This document shows, one piece after another, positions 26,393 to 35,861 of a DNA stretch of 64,000 nucleotides. The notes under the pieces were generated by a model. It saw only the letters and a program-made list of their open reading frames with translations, was not told the origin of the DNA and searched no databases. The DNA is from Flavilitoribacter nigricans DSM 23189 = NBRC 102662 (lineage in GTDB: Bacteria; Bacteroidota; Bacteroidia; Chitinophagales; Saprospiraceae), in assembly GCF_002646595.1 (NCBI RefSeq), contig NZ_PDUD01000010.1, positions 1 to 64,000 of the forward strand. Reading direction: 5' to 3'. How positions within the stretch are numbered: position 1 is the first letter of the stretch; each line of letters begins with the position of its first letter. Made by a program: the position numbers and the translations under genes.

Positions 26393-26744
26393 TATTTTTC
26401 CGTTTTTTATGATGTGATAGGCATTGTTTGGTGATTTTTTGGCGCGGTATGAGAAAAATTTTGTCTTCTACCAGCCCATCCAAACTAAAATCACTTCCGT
26501 ATGTTGATGAAAATAGGTACTTTACATTAAAGGAATGTGGAAGGATAAATGAGGAATGTATGTACAGCGCCGTCTGTACCTCCTCCCGTTCGAAAATTCA
26601 TTCCTCCTGGCTCGCTTCCCATTCCCGCTGAAAGTGATTTCGCCTTTTTTTGCACAAACGTACTAATTTAAAGAAAACTGCAAGCCGAAAGCTAGTGTTT
26701 TATTACTAGTCCGAAAAGCTCCCTCTATATAATCGTTGTTGCCC
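26393..26744. other. Intergenic stretch without a clear feature
   Basis: 352 bp between divergent genes. It contains only a weak GTACAG/CTGTAC hairpin near 26562-26579. No full TAnnTTTG box with a -33 partner was found and no convincing small gene was seen. Confidence 0.5.
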
Positions 26745-29700
26745 ATGCAAAAATTTATTTACGCCATCATCATTACCTGCCTGTGCCTGACTACCCAACA
26801 TACCAACGCACAGGGAACGCAAACCAAATTCGGTAAAAACCGCGTACAGTATCACCGCGATTTTGACGAATGGATGCAATACGAAAGCGATAACTTCATT
26901 ACCTACTGGTACGGAGAGGGCCGGAACGTCGGCCAGTTTACCGTGCAAATGGCGGAGGAAGATTTCGAGTACATCCAGACCATTCTCGAACACCGGATCA
27001 ACGAGCGCCTTCAGATCATCGTCTATACGGACCTGACGGACCTCAAACAGAGTAACATCGGGAGCGAGGAAGCTTTCACCAATACCGGCGGGCAAACCAA
27101 GATCGTGGGCAATAAGATCTTCGTTTCCTTCAACGGGAGCCACTACGATCTGCGCCGGGAGATCCGCGAAGGTATCGCTTCGGTCTATCTGGAAAGTATG
27201 CTCTTCGGATCTAATATCCAGGAGATCGTGCAGAATGCCGTTATGATGAACCTGCCGGACTGGTTCAAAGAGGGACTCGTCAGTTACATCGGAGAATCCT
27301 GGAATACCGAACTGGACAACAAGTTGCGCGACTATATTCTCAGCGAAGACTTTAAAGATTTTGAAGACCTGGCGGAAGACGATCCCCAACTGGCCGGCCA
27401 CGCACTCTGGTATTTTATCGGCGAGAATTTCGGGACTTCCACGGTATCCAACCTGCTTTACCTTACCCGCATCAACCGTTCCGTGGAAAGTGGTTTCCTC
27501 TATGTACTGGGCAGCCCCTACGAAATGGTACTGACCAGCTGGACCAATTACTTTAAGGAACGCTACAAAGGGGATGATCAACGCCACGATGACCCGACCC
27601 GCACCCAACTGAAAATTAAGAACAAACGCAAACTTCCCATCAGCGAGCTCAAGGTAAGCCCCAACGGCCAGCAGGTCGTTTATGCTACCAATGAGATCGG
27701 GAAATACAAGGTTTACCTGCACGACCTAGGAACCGGTGATCGCAAAGTGATCCACAAAGGAGGTTTTCGCAATGCTTTCCAGGAGACCGATTACAACTAC
27801 CCGCTTCTGGCCTGGAGCCCCAGCGGAACGGAATTTTCCATACTCTACGAAAGACGCGACGTCATCAAACTGATGACTTACGATATTTTCACGAAAAAGA
27901 AAAAAACGCTGGACCTCGCACCCGAATACCAGCGGGTGTACAGCATGGATTATATCAACCCGATCTCCCTCGTATTTTCGGCCGGAGTGCGCGGGTTTTC
28001 CGATATTTTCATCTATTACACGAATACGCGCCAGACCCAGCGCATCACCCAGGACCACTGGGATGATCTGGATGCTACCTTTATGCGCATCGACGGACGT
28101 AAGGCGATCGTCTTCGCCTCCAACCGGCAGGATACCCTGCTCGCCACCGAGCGCCTCGATTCCATTCTACCGACCAATAAGTTCGATCTTTTTTATTACG
28201 ATCTGGAAGATCGGGAACAGGAACTGGTACGTATCACCAATACGCCCTGGGCCGACGAACGCCAGCCGGTAGCGATCGACTCTTTTCACTTTGCCTACCT
28301 GAGTGACCGCAATGGTATCTATAATCGGGAAAAAGGCTATCTGGAGGATTACATCCATCACTACGACCGGATCATTACCCTCACGGATGGAGAAGAGATC
28401 ATCATGGACGCGGACTCCAGCATGGAAAAACTGGATTCTGCCATTCTGGCCATGGTAGACACGTCTATTGTGGTGCCCATCATCAAAAAACGGGCGATCA
28501 CCTATCCGACTTCCAACTATAAAAGAAATGTGGTAGAACAAAATTCCAGTCCACGGGCCAACCGCCTGGTGGAGATGTTTTACCAGAATGATCAATACGA
28601 AGTATTTTTCGGCGGCATGCCGTCGGATTCGCTGACCGATCTGCCACCCACGGTATTCCGCGCTACCCGTCTGCGCCGTTCCACCGGCCTAAGTGGACGA
28701 TCGCGTCCGGCTATTCCCAACCGGCCACTGGAAAATGTCGTACCGGTACAGGAAGATGAAGTTGACCCGGCCAAAGATCCGGCAGTTCCTATTACGGAGC
28801 CGCCGTTGATCGCAGAACCACAGCGGCAGGATACCCCGCCGGATACGGCCAAGATCGACGTGGATAATTATCTGTTCCAGAGCGAATTTGACGATGAACC
28901 CCAGCGCAAGGAAAAACCGGTCGTCACCGAACAGCCGGCACCGGTCCGGGAAACACCACCGGCTAACCCGAACCCGGATCTGGAAACCATCCGCGTAAGA
29001 CCCGGGCAGGCCGCCGGCAGACCGGTACCGACCGAAGTACCGACCCAGTCCGGTCAACCGGTAGAAGAAGTATTCCGGTTCCGTCCGGGGCGCATCACAC
29101 CGTACCGCCTGCAATTCCGGACAGATTACGTGACCACCCAGATGGATAACAGCCTGCTGTTTGAAGGGCTGGACAGCTACGCCTCCAATACGGACGGCTA
29201 CAATTATCCGCCACCGGGCATCCTGCTAAAGGCCAATTTCAAGGATCTCTTTGAAGACCACGAATTTGAAGGCGGCGTAAGGATCCCGACGACCTTCAAC
29301 GGTACGGAATATTTCATGACCTACAGCAATAAGAAAAAACGTTTAGATAAGACCTTTGCCGTTTATCGTCGCAATCAGCGGTTTACGGAGGAAAGCAACA
29401 CCTTTGTGCCCAACCGCCGGGAAACCAATGTGCTGCTGGGACAGTTCGGTGTACGTTATCCACTGGACATCTTCCGCAGTCTGCGGGCTACCGCCACGCT
29501 CCGTCGCGACCGCACGATGCTGCTGGCCACCGATGTACAGTCGCTCAACGCTCCGGTGATCCGCGAACAACGGGCCGGTATCAAACTCGAATACGTATTT
29601 GACAATACCCTCGACGTTTCGCTCAATATCAAGAACGGTACCCGTTATAAAGTATTCGCCGAGGTGGTGAAGAAATTCAGCCTGGACGTAACGGAAGGTT

Positions 29701-30332
29701 TCAAACTGGACCTGGCCGAAGGATTTATGACCGTGCTGGGCTTCGATGCCCGCCATTACCAGCGGCTCGACCGGCGCTCAATTATCGCCTTGCGGGCGGC
29801 CGGCGCCTCTTCTTTCGGCTCGGAAAGGAACATCTATTTCCTCGGTGCGGTGGACAACTGGCTTTTCCCGATGTTTAACAACGACATCCCCCAGCCGTCT
29901 TCTGCCGCCGGCATTGCCTATCAGACCCTGGCCAGCAACCTGCGGGGTTTCGATTACAATATCCGCAACGGTACGACCTATCTGTTGGCCAATGCCGAAT
30001 TGCGCGTACCGATATTCCAATACCTGTCGAAGAACATCCGCTCCTCTTTCTTCCGGAATTTCCAGGTGGTCGGCTTCTTTGACGTCGGATCGGCCTGGAC
30101 CGGACCGTCACCGTACAGCGATGACAATCCGCTCAACACTACCGTATTTGCCGGTGGGGACAACATCCAGGTGAAAGTAACCTACTTCCGCGATCCGATT
30201 GTTGCGGGATACGGTGCCGGTGTAAGAAGTATGCTTTTCGGCTATTTCATCCGTCTGGATTACGCCTGGGGCATAGAGACCCGCCAGGTTCAGGATCCCA
30301 AATTATACATTTCTTTGGGTACAGATTTTTGA
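26745..30332 (+). CDS. Large TolB-type propeller protein with N-terminal peptidase-MA-like region and C-terminal barrel
   Basis: 1,195 aa from the ATG at 26745; a TTG three codons upstream is in frame, but the signal peptide starts MQKFIYAIIITCLCL and ends near HTNAQ. Residues ~25-270 resemble peptidase-MA-like domains, but the expected HExxH is REGIA, so catalysis is unlikely. Residues ~290-620 carry propeller blades typical of TolB/PD40 (VSPNGQQVVYAT, LLAWSPSGTEFS, IVFASNRQD, FAYLSDRNG). A Pro/Glu-rich linker follows (~650-770). The C-terminal ~400 residues look like an outer-membrane barrel (GYGAGVRSMLFGYFIRLDYAWG, ending LYISLGTDF). It probably acts in the outer membrane. It is a monocistronic gene and its exact job is unknown. 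Confidence 0.85.
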   Translation: MQKFIYAIIITCLCLTTQHTNAQGTQTKFGKNRVQYHRDFDEWMQYESDNFITYWYGEGRNVGQFTVQMAEEDFEYIQTILEHRINERLQIIVYTDLTDLKQSNIGSEEAFTNTGGQTKIVGNKIFVSFNGSHYDLRREIREGIASVYLESMLFGSNIQEIVQNAVMMNLPDWFKEGLVSYIGESWNTELDNKLRDYILSEDFKDFEDLAEDDPQLAGHALWYFIGENFGTSTVSNLLYLTRINRSVESGFLYVLGSPYEMVLTSWTNYFKERYKGDDQRHDDPTRTQLKIKNKRKLPISELKVSPNGQQVVYATNEIGKYKVYLHDLGTGDRKVIHKGGFRNAFQETDYNYPLLAWSPSGTEFSILYERRDVIKLMTYDIFTKKKKTLDLAPEYQRVYSMDYINPISLVFSAGVRGFSDIFIYYTNTRQTQRITQDHWDDLDATFMRIDGRKAIVFASNRQDTLLATERLDSILPTNKFDLFYYDLEDREQELVRITNTPWADERQPVAIDSFHFAYLSDRNGIYNREKGYLEDYIHHYDRIITLTDGEEIIMDADSSMEKLDSAILAMVDTSIVVPIIKKRAITYPTSNYKRNVVEQNSSPRANRLVEMFYQNDQYEVFFGGMPSDSLTDLPPTVFRATRLRRSTGLSGRSRPAIPNRPLENVVPVQEDEVDPAKDPAVPITEPPLIAEPQRQDTPPDTAKIDVDNYLFQSEFDDEPQRKEKPVVTEQPAPVRETPPANPNPDLETIRVRPGQAAGRPVPTEVPTQSGQPVEEVFRFRPGRITPYRLQFRTDYVTTQMDNSLLFEGLDSYASNTDGYNYPPPGILLKANFKDLFEDHEFEGGVRIPTTFNGTEYFMTYSNKKKRLDKTFAVYRRNQRFTEESNTFVPNRRETNVLLGQFGVRYPLDIFRSLRATATLRRDRTMLLATDVQSLNAPVIREQRAGIKLEYVFDNTLDVSLNIKNGTRYKVFAEVVKKFSLDVTEGFKLDLAEGFMTVLGFDARHYQRLDRRSIIALRAAGASSFGSERNIYFLGAVDNWLFPMFNNDIPQPSSAAGIAYQTLASNLRGFDYNIRNGTTYLLANAELRVPIFQYLSKNIRSSFFRNFQVVGFFDVGSAWTGPSPYSDDNPLNTTVFAGGDNIQVKVTYFRDPIVAGYGAGVRSMLFGYFIRLDYAWGIETRQVQDPKLYISLGTDF

Positions 30333-30526
30333 AAAAATTGTTAGTATTGCAGTAGCGAAAGCGTTAAAATATGGCTTCTGTCGAAAGTGAGTGGACACAA
30401 AATTGTCATTATTTTTTTCACAAATTCGCTTTCATAAACAAATAAATAATTGAAAATCAGGCACAAAAGCAAAATTTTCCTATTTTTTAGGAAATAAAAA
30501 AATTCACAATCCAAGTTTTTTGTCTT

Positions 30527-30554
30527 TGTTTCAATTTGTTTTCAGTTGCATATT
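30527..30554 (+). promoter_or_regulatory. Putative promoter of the 30.56-30.98 kb transcript
   Basis: A TTTG at about 30527-30530 is followed by ~20 bp and CATATTTG, one base off the TAnnTTTG consensus. It would start a transcript near 30560 that has no gene but ends in a strong terminator. Confidence 0.4.
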
Positions 30555-30559
30555 TGTAT

Positions 30560-30980
30560 CGTGAATGAAAGATAAGTGTAGAGAGAAAGCCGGTAAATCA
30601 AAAGCGATTTACATTACTTTTTGAGAAAATATGTTCATGGGATTATAATTTGTTGGTGGTAAGTCGTCCCGAGTTAATCGGGACGATCTACTCTTTCTTC
30701 AACAAAAAATCCTGGAAAAAAATATATCGCGCCCGACCAATCAGGGTTACCCTGTAAATAGCACTAGGTCACTTAGCGTAAGACTTTCAGGCCGAAAGAT
30801 TACAATTTGTTAGGTTAAAATTTTTTTCGGTTGTATTGGCGCGAAAATTATCCAAATGATCAAATTTAGAGTTAAGCAGATTTGACGGTGATCATTTTGG
30901 AAAAAGTCTTATTAATTTTGGATATGTTCATGGGATTATAATTTAAAAGAGTCGCATCAAAATGGTGCGACTTTTTTTTT
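30560..30980 (+). ncRNA. Candidate non-coding or micro-ORF transcript with two repeated modules
   Basis: An exact 23-bp direct repeat, beginning ATATGTTCATGGG and ending TTATAATTT, occurs at 30629-30651 and 30922-30944. Each copy is followed by a hairpin: a perfect 9-bp stem TCGTCCCGA/TCGGGACGA at 30664-30686, and the terminator at 30951-30980. Each copy contains the micro-ORF ATG TTC ATG GGA TTA TAA (MFMGL). A diverged copy of the repeat end (GATTACAATTTGTTAGG) lies near 30798. The terminator is 620 bp past the last gene, and no ORF lies between, so a separate transcript is the simplest reading. Confidence 0.4.
30951..30980 (+). terminator. Intrinsic terminator
   Basis: Stem GTCGCATCA/TGGTGCGAC (one G-U or mismatch), loop AAA, followed by nine T. 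This is a textbook rho-independent terminator on the plus strand. It closes the candidate RNA unit at 30560-30980. Confidence 0.85.
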
Positions 30981-31014
30981 GTTGTGGCCCGACCGCTCGA
31001 AGCCGCAGAACCCC

Positions 31015-31047
31015 AATAAAAAAGGCTCTGCCGGATCGACAGAGCCT
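31015..31047 (-). terminator. Intrinsic terminator of the DUF4199 gene
   Basis: The stem AGGCTCTG/CAGAGCCT (31023-31047) is followed on the minus strand by TTTTTTATT. It lies 26 bp beyond the stop of the gene at 31073-31510. Confidence 0.85.
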
Positions 31048-31072
31048 CTACCATCATGCTGAAAATGATCGG

Positions 31073-31510
31073 TCAGGTGCGCGCCAGATTCATATCGATC
31101 ACCCGGGTAAGAATATAAGAGCCGATCAAACTAATAACAATGCCTTCCATTAAGATGAAGAGACTTGCAGTAATGGGCGTTAGGTAATCGCCCATCGGCA
31201 TTGCTTCTCGAAGCTCTTGTAAAAAGCCCGGATTAAAGGAAAGGAAGAGGATCATAAAGATTGTGAACCCCAGCACGCCTACGACGGAGACATACATGCC
31301 CATCGCCGTTCCCGACACATAATTGCTCACCGTATCAGGATACTTCGAGCGAAAAGCTTTTATTGCAAAGTAGATCACCCCTAAATGGATGACCCCATTT
31401 AAAACCCGTAGGTTGTAATTGTTACTCAGGCCGAACAGATGCATCAGTAAAAAAAATGCAACGAAACCGGCAAGCATCCAAAGCCCAAATCGAAAAGCCA
31501 ACTTTTTCAT
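31073..31510 (-). CDS. Small membrane protein, DUF4199-like
   Basis: 145 aa with four hydrophobic segments (~6-25, 38-50, 68-92, 112-135). The pattern of a positively charged N-terminus, a GVIHLGVIYFAIKAFR segment, a conserved YVSGTAMGMYVSVVG stretch and a C-terminal helix fits DUF4199 proteins, which are common in Bacteroidota and have no known function. It has its own terminator just downstream and is divergent from dgkA. The family assignment is by recollection of the pattern, so moderately sure. Confidence 0.75.
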   Translation of the reverse strand: MKKLAFRFGLWMLAGFVAFFLLMHLFGLSNNYNLRVLNGVIHLGVIYFAIKAFRSKYPDTVSNYVSGTAMGMYVSVVGVLGFTIFMILFLSFNPGFLQELREAMPMGDYLTPITASLFILMEGIVISLIGSYILTRVIDMNLART

Positions 31511-31641
31511 AGTTTGGATTTTGCTACTCCTTTAAAGTTATGAAATATTCTAGCAAATAAAAAATTACAGAATTAAATTTTAATTCTGTAGCGCTATCCA
31601 AACAATTACCTTATTCTAAAAGCCCAATTCAATTTATCCGT

Positions 31642-32007
31642 ATGAAACGTCTGCTGAGCTTCAAATATGCCTTTCAGGGCCTCGGTGATCTTTTCCGGAC
31701 CCAGCCCAACGCCCGCATTCATCTGGCCATAGCGGTGCTGGCGATCGCTCTGGGCATCTGGCTCGGACTCACTACCACCGAATGGGCCCTCATCTGCCTC
31801 TGCATCGGCTGGGTACTGGCCGCCGAAGCTTTCAATACTGCGATCGAATACCTGACGGATCTGGTTTCTCCGGATTTTAATGTGCTGGCGGGAAAAGCGA
31901 AGGATGCAGCCGCCGCGGCCGTGCTGCTTTCGGCCATGGGCGCAGCGCTGACGGGCCTGTGGGTATTGGGCCCTCCGCTCTGGCGGAAAGTGGTGCTTTT
32001 TTTCTGA
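31642..32007 (+). CDS. dgkA: Diacylglycerol kinase family protein (DgkA/UndPK type)
   Basis: 121 aa, the usual length of the small integral-membrane lipid kinases. Three membrane helices (~29-45, 49-72 and 92-112) surround the conserved EAFNTAIEYLTDLV motif; the glutamates and the following KAKDAAAAAVLL stretch are the active-site signature. It phosphorylates diacylglycerol or undecaprenol with ATP in the inner membrane, recycling lipids for the cell envelope. It is a single gene. Which lipid is preferred cannot be told from sequence. Confidence 0.95.
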   Translation: MKRLLSFKYAFQGLGDLFRTQPNARIHLAIAVLAIALGIWLGLTTTEWALICLCIGWVLAAEAFNTAIEYLTDLVSPDFNVLAGKAKDAAAAAVLLSAMGAALTGLWVLGPPLWRKVVLFF

Positions 32008-32591
32008 TTCCCATTTACGGGGAACAATTTTTGATTTAAGGCCTCCGTTATACACCACATTACTCGCTCTGTCAAAGCTTTCTATCCATATACAATAATA
32101 GATACTCCCTTGCTGTTTGTAACCTTAGATCAACCTCTATCGTATAATTCAGAACTTAGGTAGCTGATTGGATCTGATCCTGTCGCTATGATAATGTCTT
32201 TTTTCCCGCATTTTCTACCTTTTTTTTTGCGCCGCACCGAAGTGTGCCTGGTTTGAAAAGCCGGTTAATGCCGGAAAAATGACCCATAAAGGCTAGAGCG
32301 GATCTAAGTGATCGCCAAGTATTAGGTCCCTTTAAACCAAAAAGGTATTTTTGCGCCTCTTTTTCACTAAACCTCCGAATTAACGAAAATTAACAGGGAA
32401 AGGCCTTGTCTTTTCCGACCATGAACATAATGCCCAAAAACTAGGGGTTCAATTTTAAGGGTTAAAAGAGTTCTCAGGTATATCGAAAATTACTGGATAT
32501 TGTCGATAAGCTTGTAGTTGTCTGCTAACATCTATTCTTTCCCATTGAATACCGGTGTTTGGGTAATTTCCAGACCGTATAAGCAACAAGC
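32008..32591. other. Intergenic stretch with a possible promoter box
   Basis: 584 bp between dgkA and the DUF5723 gene. A TATTTTTG box at 32346-32353 fits TAnnTTTG, but no -33 TTG lies at the usual distance and it is 240 bp from the next start. No RNA gene, repeat or small protein gene was recognised. Confidence 0.4.
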
Positions 32592-34028
32592 ATGAATTTG
32601 CGTCTACTGATTTTCCTCTTCAGCTTGATCCCCATGTCCCTCATCGGACAGGAACAGATTGGATTAAGACTTAACTTTTTGTCGGGCATCAGTTCCGTAC
32701 GACTCAACCCCGCAGCTCCGGCCGCTTCTCCGTATCGCTGGGAGGTCAGCATTGCCGAAGGTTCCGCATTTCTATCGAACAATTACCTCTTCTTTCGCAA
32801 CGCCCGAACCGGCGACCTGCTGAATGAAGAACTGACCCAGAACATCCTGTTGGCCCCGGATCTCGCGAATCCGGAAACGATGCCTCCCGGACACCTGGTA
32901 CTGGATTTCTATAACGACGCCCGTCGGCGTTTTGCCTATAGTTCCGTCACCATCGGCGGACCATCCTTCTACTACAAGATCGACCGTTACAACTCCCTCG
33001 GCCTTATTACGGGGGCTCGCTTTATCGGGAGCGCTACGGGTATCGATAATGATTTTAGCTACTACAAGTTCAATCAGCTCCGCGCGGACGAATTATTTAC
33101 AGTCTCGCCCTTTCAGATCGGTATGATGGGGTTTTCCGAGATCGGACTCAACTATACACTTAGTTCTCCGGCCCCGGAAGGCAGTTTCAATCTGGGGATC
33201 ACCGCCAAATTCCTCCAGGGATACGACGCCCTGTTCTTCTCCAGCAAGCGGGATTTTGACCTGGCCCGGATCGTCGGCAACGGACTGGCGGGCACTTCCG
33301 GTCGTTTCAAATACGGCTATTCCCAGAACCTGGTTTCCGAGGATTACTCGCCGGAGGTTACCGGTCGGGGTATCGGTTTTGATATCGGGATGTTCGTAAC
33401 GGTAGATGGTTTTGAGCCCGGAGAGTACATCTGGAAAATCGGTTTCTCCATTCTGGATATCGGTGAGGTGCGTTTTCAGGATACCGCCGAGCGCCATAAT
33501 ATCCTGTCCAATAACAACGACGTAAAGCTATATCCGGAAAACTACGAGTTTGTAAAGGATCAATCGGACCTCCGGGAACTGACCCGTGCTTTCAGTTTTG
33601 ATGTGGTCGGTGATTCCCTGGCGACCATGCAGGACAATTCCATCAGTATGATGTTGCCATCGGCCGTTAGTCTGCAGGTGGATCACGCGATTACTTCCAC
33701 GGTATTTATCGGCGGTCTTTTCCATCATTATCTTCCACTGAGCAACGACGGTGTACGGCGCGGCAGCCTGCTGGCCCTCGCTCCCCGTTTTGAGAATAAA
33801 TGGGTTTCCCTTAACTTGCCGGTCTCAATTTACAACTGGCAGCAAGTCCGCTTCGGTGCAGCCCTGCGACTCGGGCCGTTCACGATCGGCACCGATCATC
33901 TCGGAGCCTGGATGAACCGGAAAGACCTGTACGGATCGGATATTTACGCGGCCTTTACACTTTTCCCATTTGGACAAAAAGGAAAAAAAGGCGGGAACAA
34001 TGGGCAACTCCCCTGCTATAAGTTTTGA
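32592..34028 (+). CDS. DUF5723-like outer-membrane barrel protein
   Basis: 478 aa. A signal peptide covers ~1-19 (LIFLFSLIPMSLIGQ). The mature N-terminus carries SVRLNPAAPA, a motif seen in DUF5723 and related PorV/FadL-like barrels where the first strands start with a 'NPA' element. The rest is alternating beta strands with aromatic girdles (FAYSSVTIGGPSFYYKID). Such proteins sit in the outer membrane; the substrate is unknown. It overlaps the next gene by 29 bp, suggesting cotranscription. The protein ends soon after FTLFPFGQKG, with a short polar tail. Confidence 0.8.
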   Translation: MNLRLLIFLFSLIPMSLIGQEQIGLRLNFLSGISSVRLNPAAPAASPYRWEVSIAEGSAFLSNNYLFFRNARTGDLLNEELTQNILLAPDLANPETMPPGHLVLDFYNDARRRFAYSSVTIGGPSFYYKIDRYNSLGLITGARFIGSATGIDNDFSYYKFNQLRADELFTVSPFQIGMMGFSEIGLNYTLSSPAPEGSFNLGITAKFLQGYDALFFSSKRDFDLARIVGNGLAGTSGRFKYGYSQNLVSEDYSPEVTGRGIGFDIGMFVTVDGFEPGEYIWKIGFSILDIGEVRFQDTAERHNILSNNNDVKLYPENYEFVKDQSDLRELTRAFSFDVVGDSLATMQDNSISMMLPSAVSLQVDHAITSTVFIGGLFHHYLPLSNDGVRRGSLLALAPRFENKWVSLNLPVSIYNWQQVRFGAALRLGPFTIGTDHLGAWMNRKDLYGSDIYAAFTLFPFGQKGKKGGNNGQLPCYKF

Positions 34029-34464
34029 GTGTCTTCCGTTTTACGAGCTGACGCTCGATCAGCTTTACGAACTGATGGCACTTAGACAGGCCATTTTTGT
34101 AGTGGAGCAGGATTGCCCCTATCTCGATGCTGACGGCAAGGACCAGCCCGCCCATCATCTGCTGGCTTATAATCAACAGCGCGAAATGGTGGCCTATACC
34201 CGTCTTCTGGCTCCCGGCATTTCCTACGATCAATACGCCTCTATCGGACGGGTGATCACCCGGGCCAGCGAACGGCGTACGGGACTCGGTCGCCGGCTGA
34301 TGCAGGAATCCATCGCTCAGTGCCGAAAGCTATACCCGGACGCCGGCATCAAAATATCGGCCCAGTGCTACCTGATCGAATTTTATGAATCTTTCGGATT
34401 TCGATCCGTAGGCGAATCCTATCTGGAGGACGGCATTCCGCACATTAGCATGATATTGGCCTAA
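34000..34464 (+). CDS. ElaA-like GNAT N-acetyltransferase
   Basis: 154 aa from the ATG at 34000; an ATG ten codons upstream would deepen the overlap with the preceding gene. The features of the ElaA group are clear: LTLDQLYELMALRQAIFVVEQ near the N-terminus, DGKDQPAHH, the acetyl-CoA loop (GRVITRASERRTGLGRRLM) and AQCYLIEFYESFGF near the C-terminus. ElaA-type enzymes acetylate an unknown small substrate in the cytoplasm. It overlaps the DUF5723 gene by 29 bp, which is unusual given the unrelated functions. Confidence 0.93.
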   Translation: MGNSPAISFECLPFYELTLDQLYELMALRQAIFVVEQDCPYLDADGKDQPAHHLLAYNQQREMVAYTRLLAPGISYDQYASIGRVITRASERRTGLGRRLMQESIAQCRKLYPDAGIKISAQCYLIEFYESFGFRSVGESYLEDGIPHISMILA

Positions 34465-34498
34465 AGGAAAAGAAGAATAACTCACTCCGGGCGGAGTC

Positions 34499-35173
34499 TT
34501 ATTTCATCATCATATCATCCAGGATCTCATCCTGCTGCTCCCCTGGCTCTCCCCGTCGGAGCAGAGTCAGTTTTCTTAGGCTAAGCACGGACATCAGTCC
34601 CAGTAAAAGGGTAATAAAGAAGAATGGGAAACCCGCCCGGACGGCCGCCAGCAGGATTTGATCAAAGGAACCCCGTTCCATGAATAGGTATGCAGTCAGT
34701 ACGGATAACGCGGCCGCCAGCAACTCCGCACCGACCATCAGCGGAATAAAGGCGATCTTGACCGGATACAGGTAATTTTTGGTCATGTAATAGAAAGAAC
34801 TGGCCGTAGTAACTACAAGCATCGCCATGATGAGCCACAAAAGATAAGGAGAAAGATCAAAAACGGGAAAAGGCAAAAAGAGGGAATACACAATACTCTT
34901 GGTCAGAAAAAAAGCGATGATCCCCACAAAGTAAAGCTCCAGGCCCGGCAACCACAATTTCTTCCAGGAGATCCCGCGGATCACCCCCACCGGCAGCAGA
35001 TAAGCGATAACAACCAGGGCGATGATCCCGAAGATAGAGCTCTGCGAACCCCACAACCAGCTGAACTCATCCCAGCCCGTTCTCCAGATCAATTCGGTCA
35101 GCCAGAGGGTAATGGCCGCGAGGGCCAAACCAATTACTGCCAGTATACTTATGAGTAATTTTTTGTGCCGCAC
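34499..35173 (-). CDS. Hypothetical multi-pass membrane protein
   Basis: 224 aa with about six hydrophobic segments (~8-26, 47-67, 76-97, 108-128, 140-162, 178-198) and a charged C-terminal tail rich in Asp/Glu/Met. No family was recognised. It is convergent with the elaA-like gene (35 bp apart) and stands alone. The start at 35173 follows directly after a positively charged MRHKK, as expected for an inner-membrane protein. Confidence 0.75.
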   Translation of the reverse strand: MRHKKLLISILAVIGLALAAITLWLTELIWRTGWDEFSWLWGSQSSIFGIIALVVIAYLLPVGVIRGISWKKLWLPGLELYFVGIIAFFLTKSIVYSLFLPFPVFDLSPYLLWLIMAMLVVTTASSFYYMTKNYLYPVKIAFIPLMVGAELLAAALSVLTAYLFMERGSFDQILLAAVRAGFPFFFITLLLGLMSVLSLRKLTLLRRGEPGEQQDEILDDMMMK

Positions 35174-35435
35174 CTATTCGCTGTTATACTTGCTAATAAC
35201 GTTAGATCTACCGCAATGTTACTTTTTTCGCAGGAACAATAACAACTTTGTTTTCGGATTTGCGTTATTATCGTCAAAGTGATTGATAGGTGCCACGCGG
35301 AGCCAAAGCTCCAATAAGTATGAAGTTGTCTGTCCTCAAAATATCGTTGCTTCCTGGTCCGGACCGGATCGAAAGCAACTGCCGGTGTTTGCCCCAATGA
35401 CTACCGGTCATCATTGAAAGGACGGCTCAATACGG

Positions 35436-35801
35436 TTATTCCAAAGATTGTACGAGTCTGGTTGCTGCTGCCATGTTGGTGGCCAGGGGAACGTTGTGGA
35501 CGTCGCACAGACGCATGAGCATATTCACATCCACTTCGTGCGGATGTTTGCCCAGGGGATCCCGAAAAAAGATCACCATATCCACCTCCCCTTCCACGAG
35601 CCGGCTGGCGATCTGGGCGTCTCCACCCATTGGGCCGCTGAGCATTTTTTCAACTTCCAGGCCGGCGCGCTCCAGGTGAGCGCCCGTAGTGCCCGTGGCA
35701 ATTAGGCGTATATTGTGGCGGTTAAAAAGCTGGTGGTGGTCTTTGATAAATCCGACCATGTCTGCTTTTTTACCGTCGTGTGCGATAATAGCTATCGTCA
35801 T
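35436..35801 (-). CDS. mgsA: Methylglyoxal synthase
   Basis: 121 aa. The protein has the MgsA signature: IIAHDGKK at the N-terminus (H8), the phosphate loop TGTTGA, GPMGGDAQI with the catalytic Asp (D61), FFRDPL and HPHEVD (H88, D91). MgsA converts dihydroxyacetone phosphate into methylglyoxal and phosphate, a bypass of lower glycolysis that relieves phosphate stress. All catalytic residues known from E. coli MgsA are present. It is divergent from the DUF2911 gene with a 60-bp shared promoter region. Confidence 0.97.
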   Translation of the reverse strand: MTIAIIAHDGKKADMVGFIKDHHQLFNRHNIRLIATGTTGAHLERAGLEVEKMLSGPMGGDAQIASRLVEGEVDMVIFFRDPLGKHPHEVDVNMLMRLCDVHNVPLATNMAAATRLVQSLE

Positions 35802-35861
35802 GAGTTTTTTTTGTTTAGGGTATAAATTTTGCCAATTATAAAATCAAAAACCAAGTTACAG

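Noticed and set aside
26428-26631. Plus-strand ORF of 67 aa between the MBL hydrolase and the propeller gene
   Set aside because: Basic, Ser-rich translation without domain features, no promoter and no terminator; likely chance.
26736-26744. TTG start for the propeller protein
   Set aside because: The ATG three codons downstream begins a normal signal peptide and is preferred.
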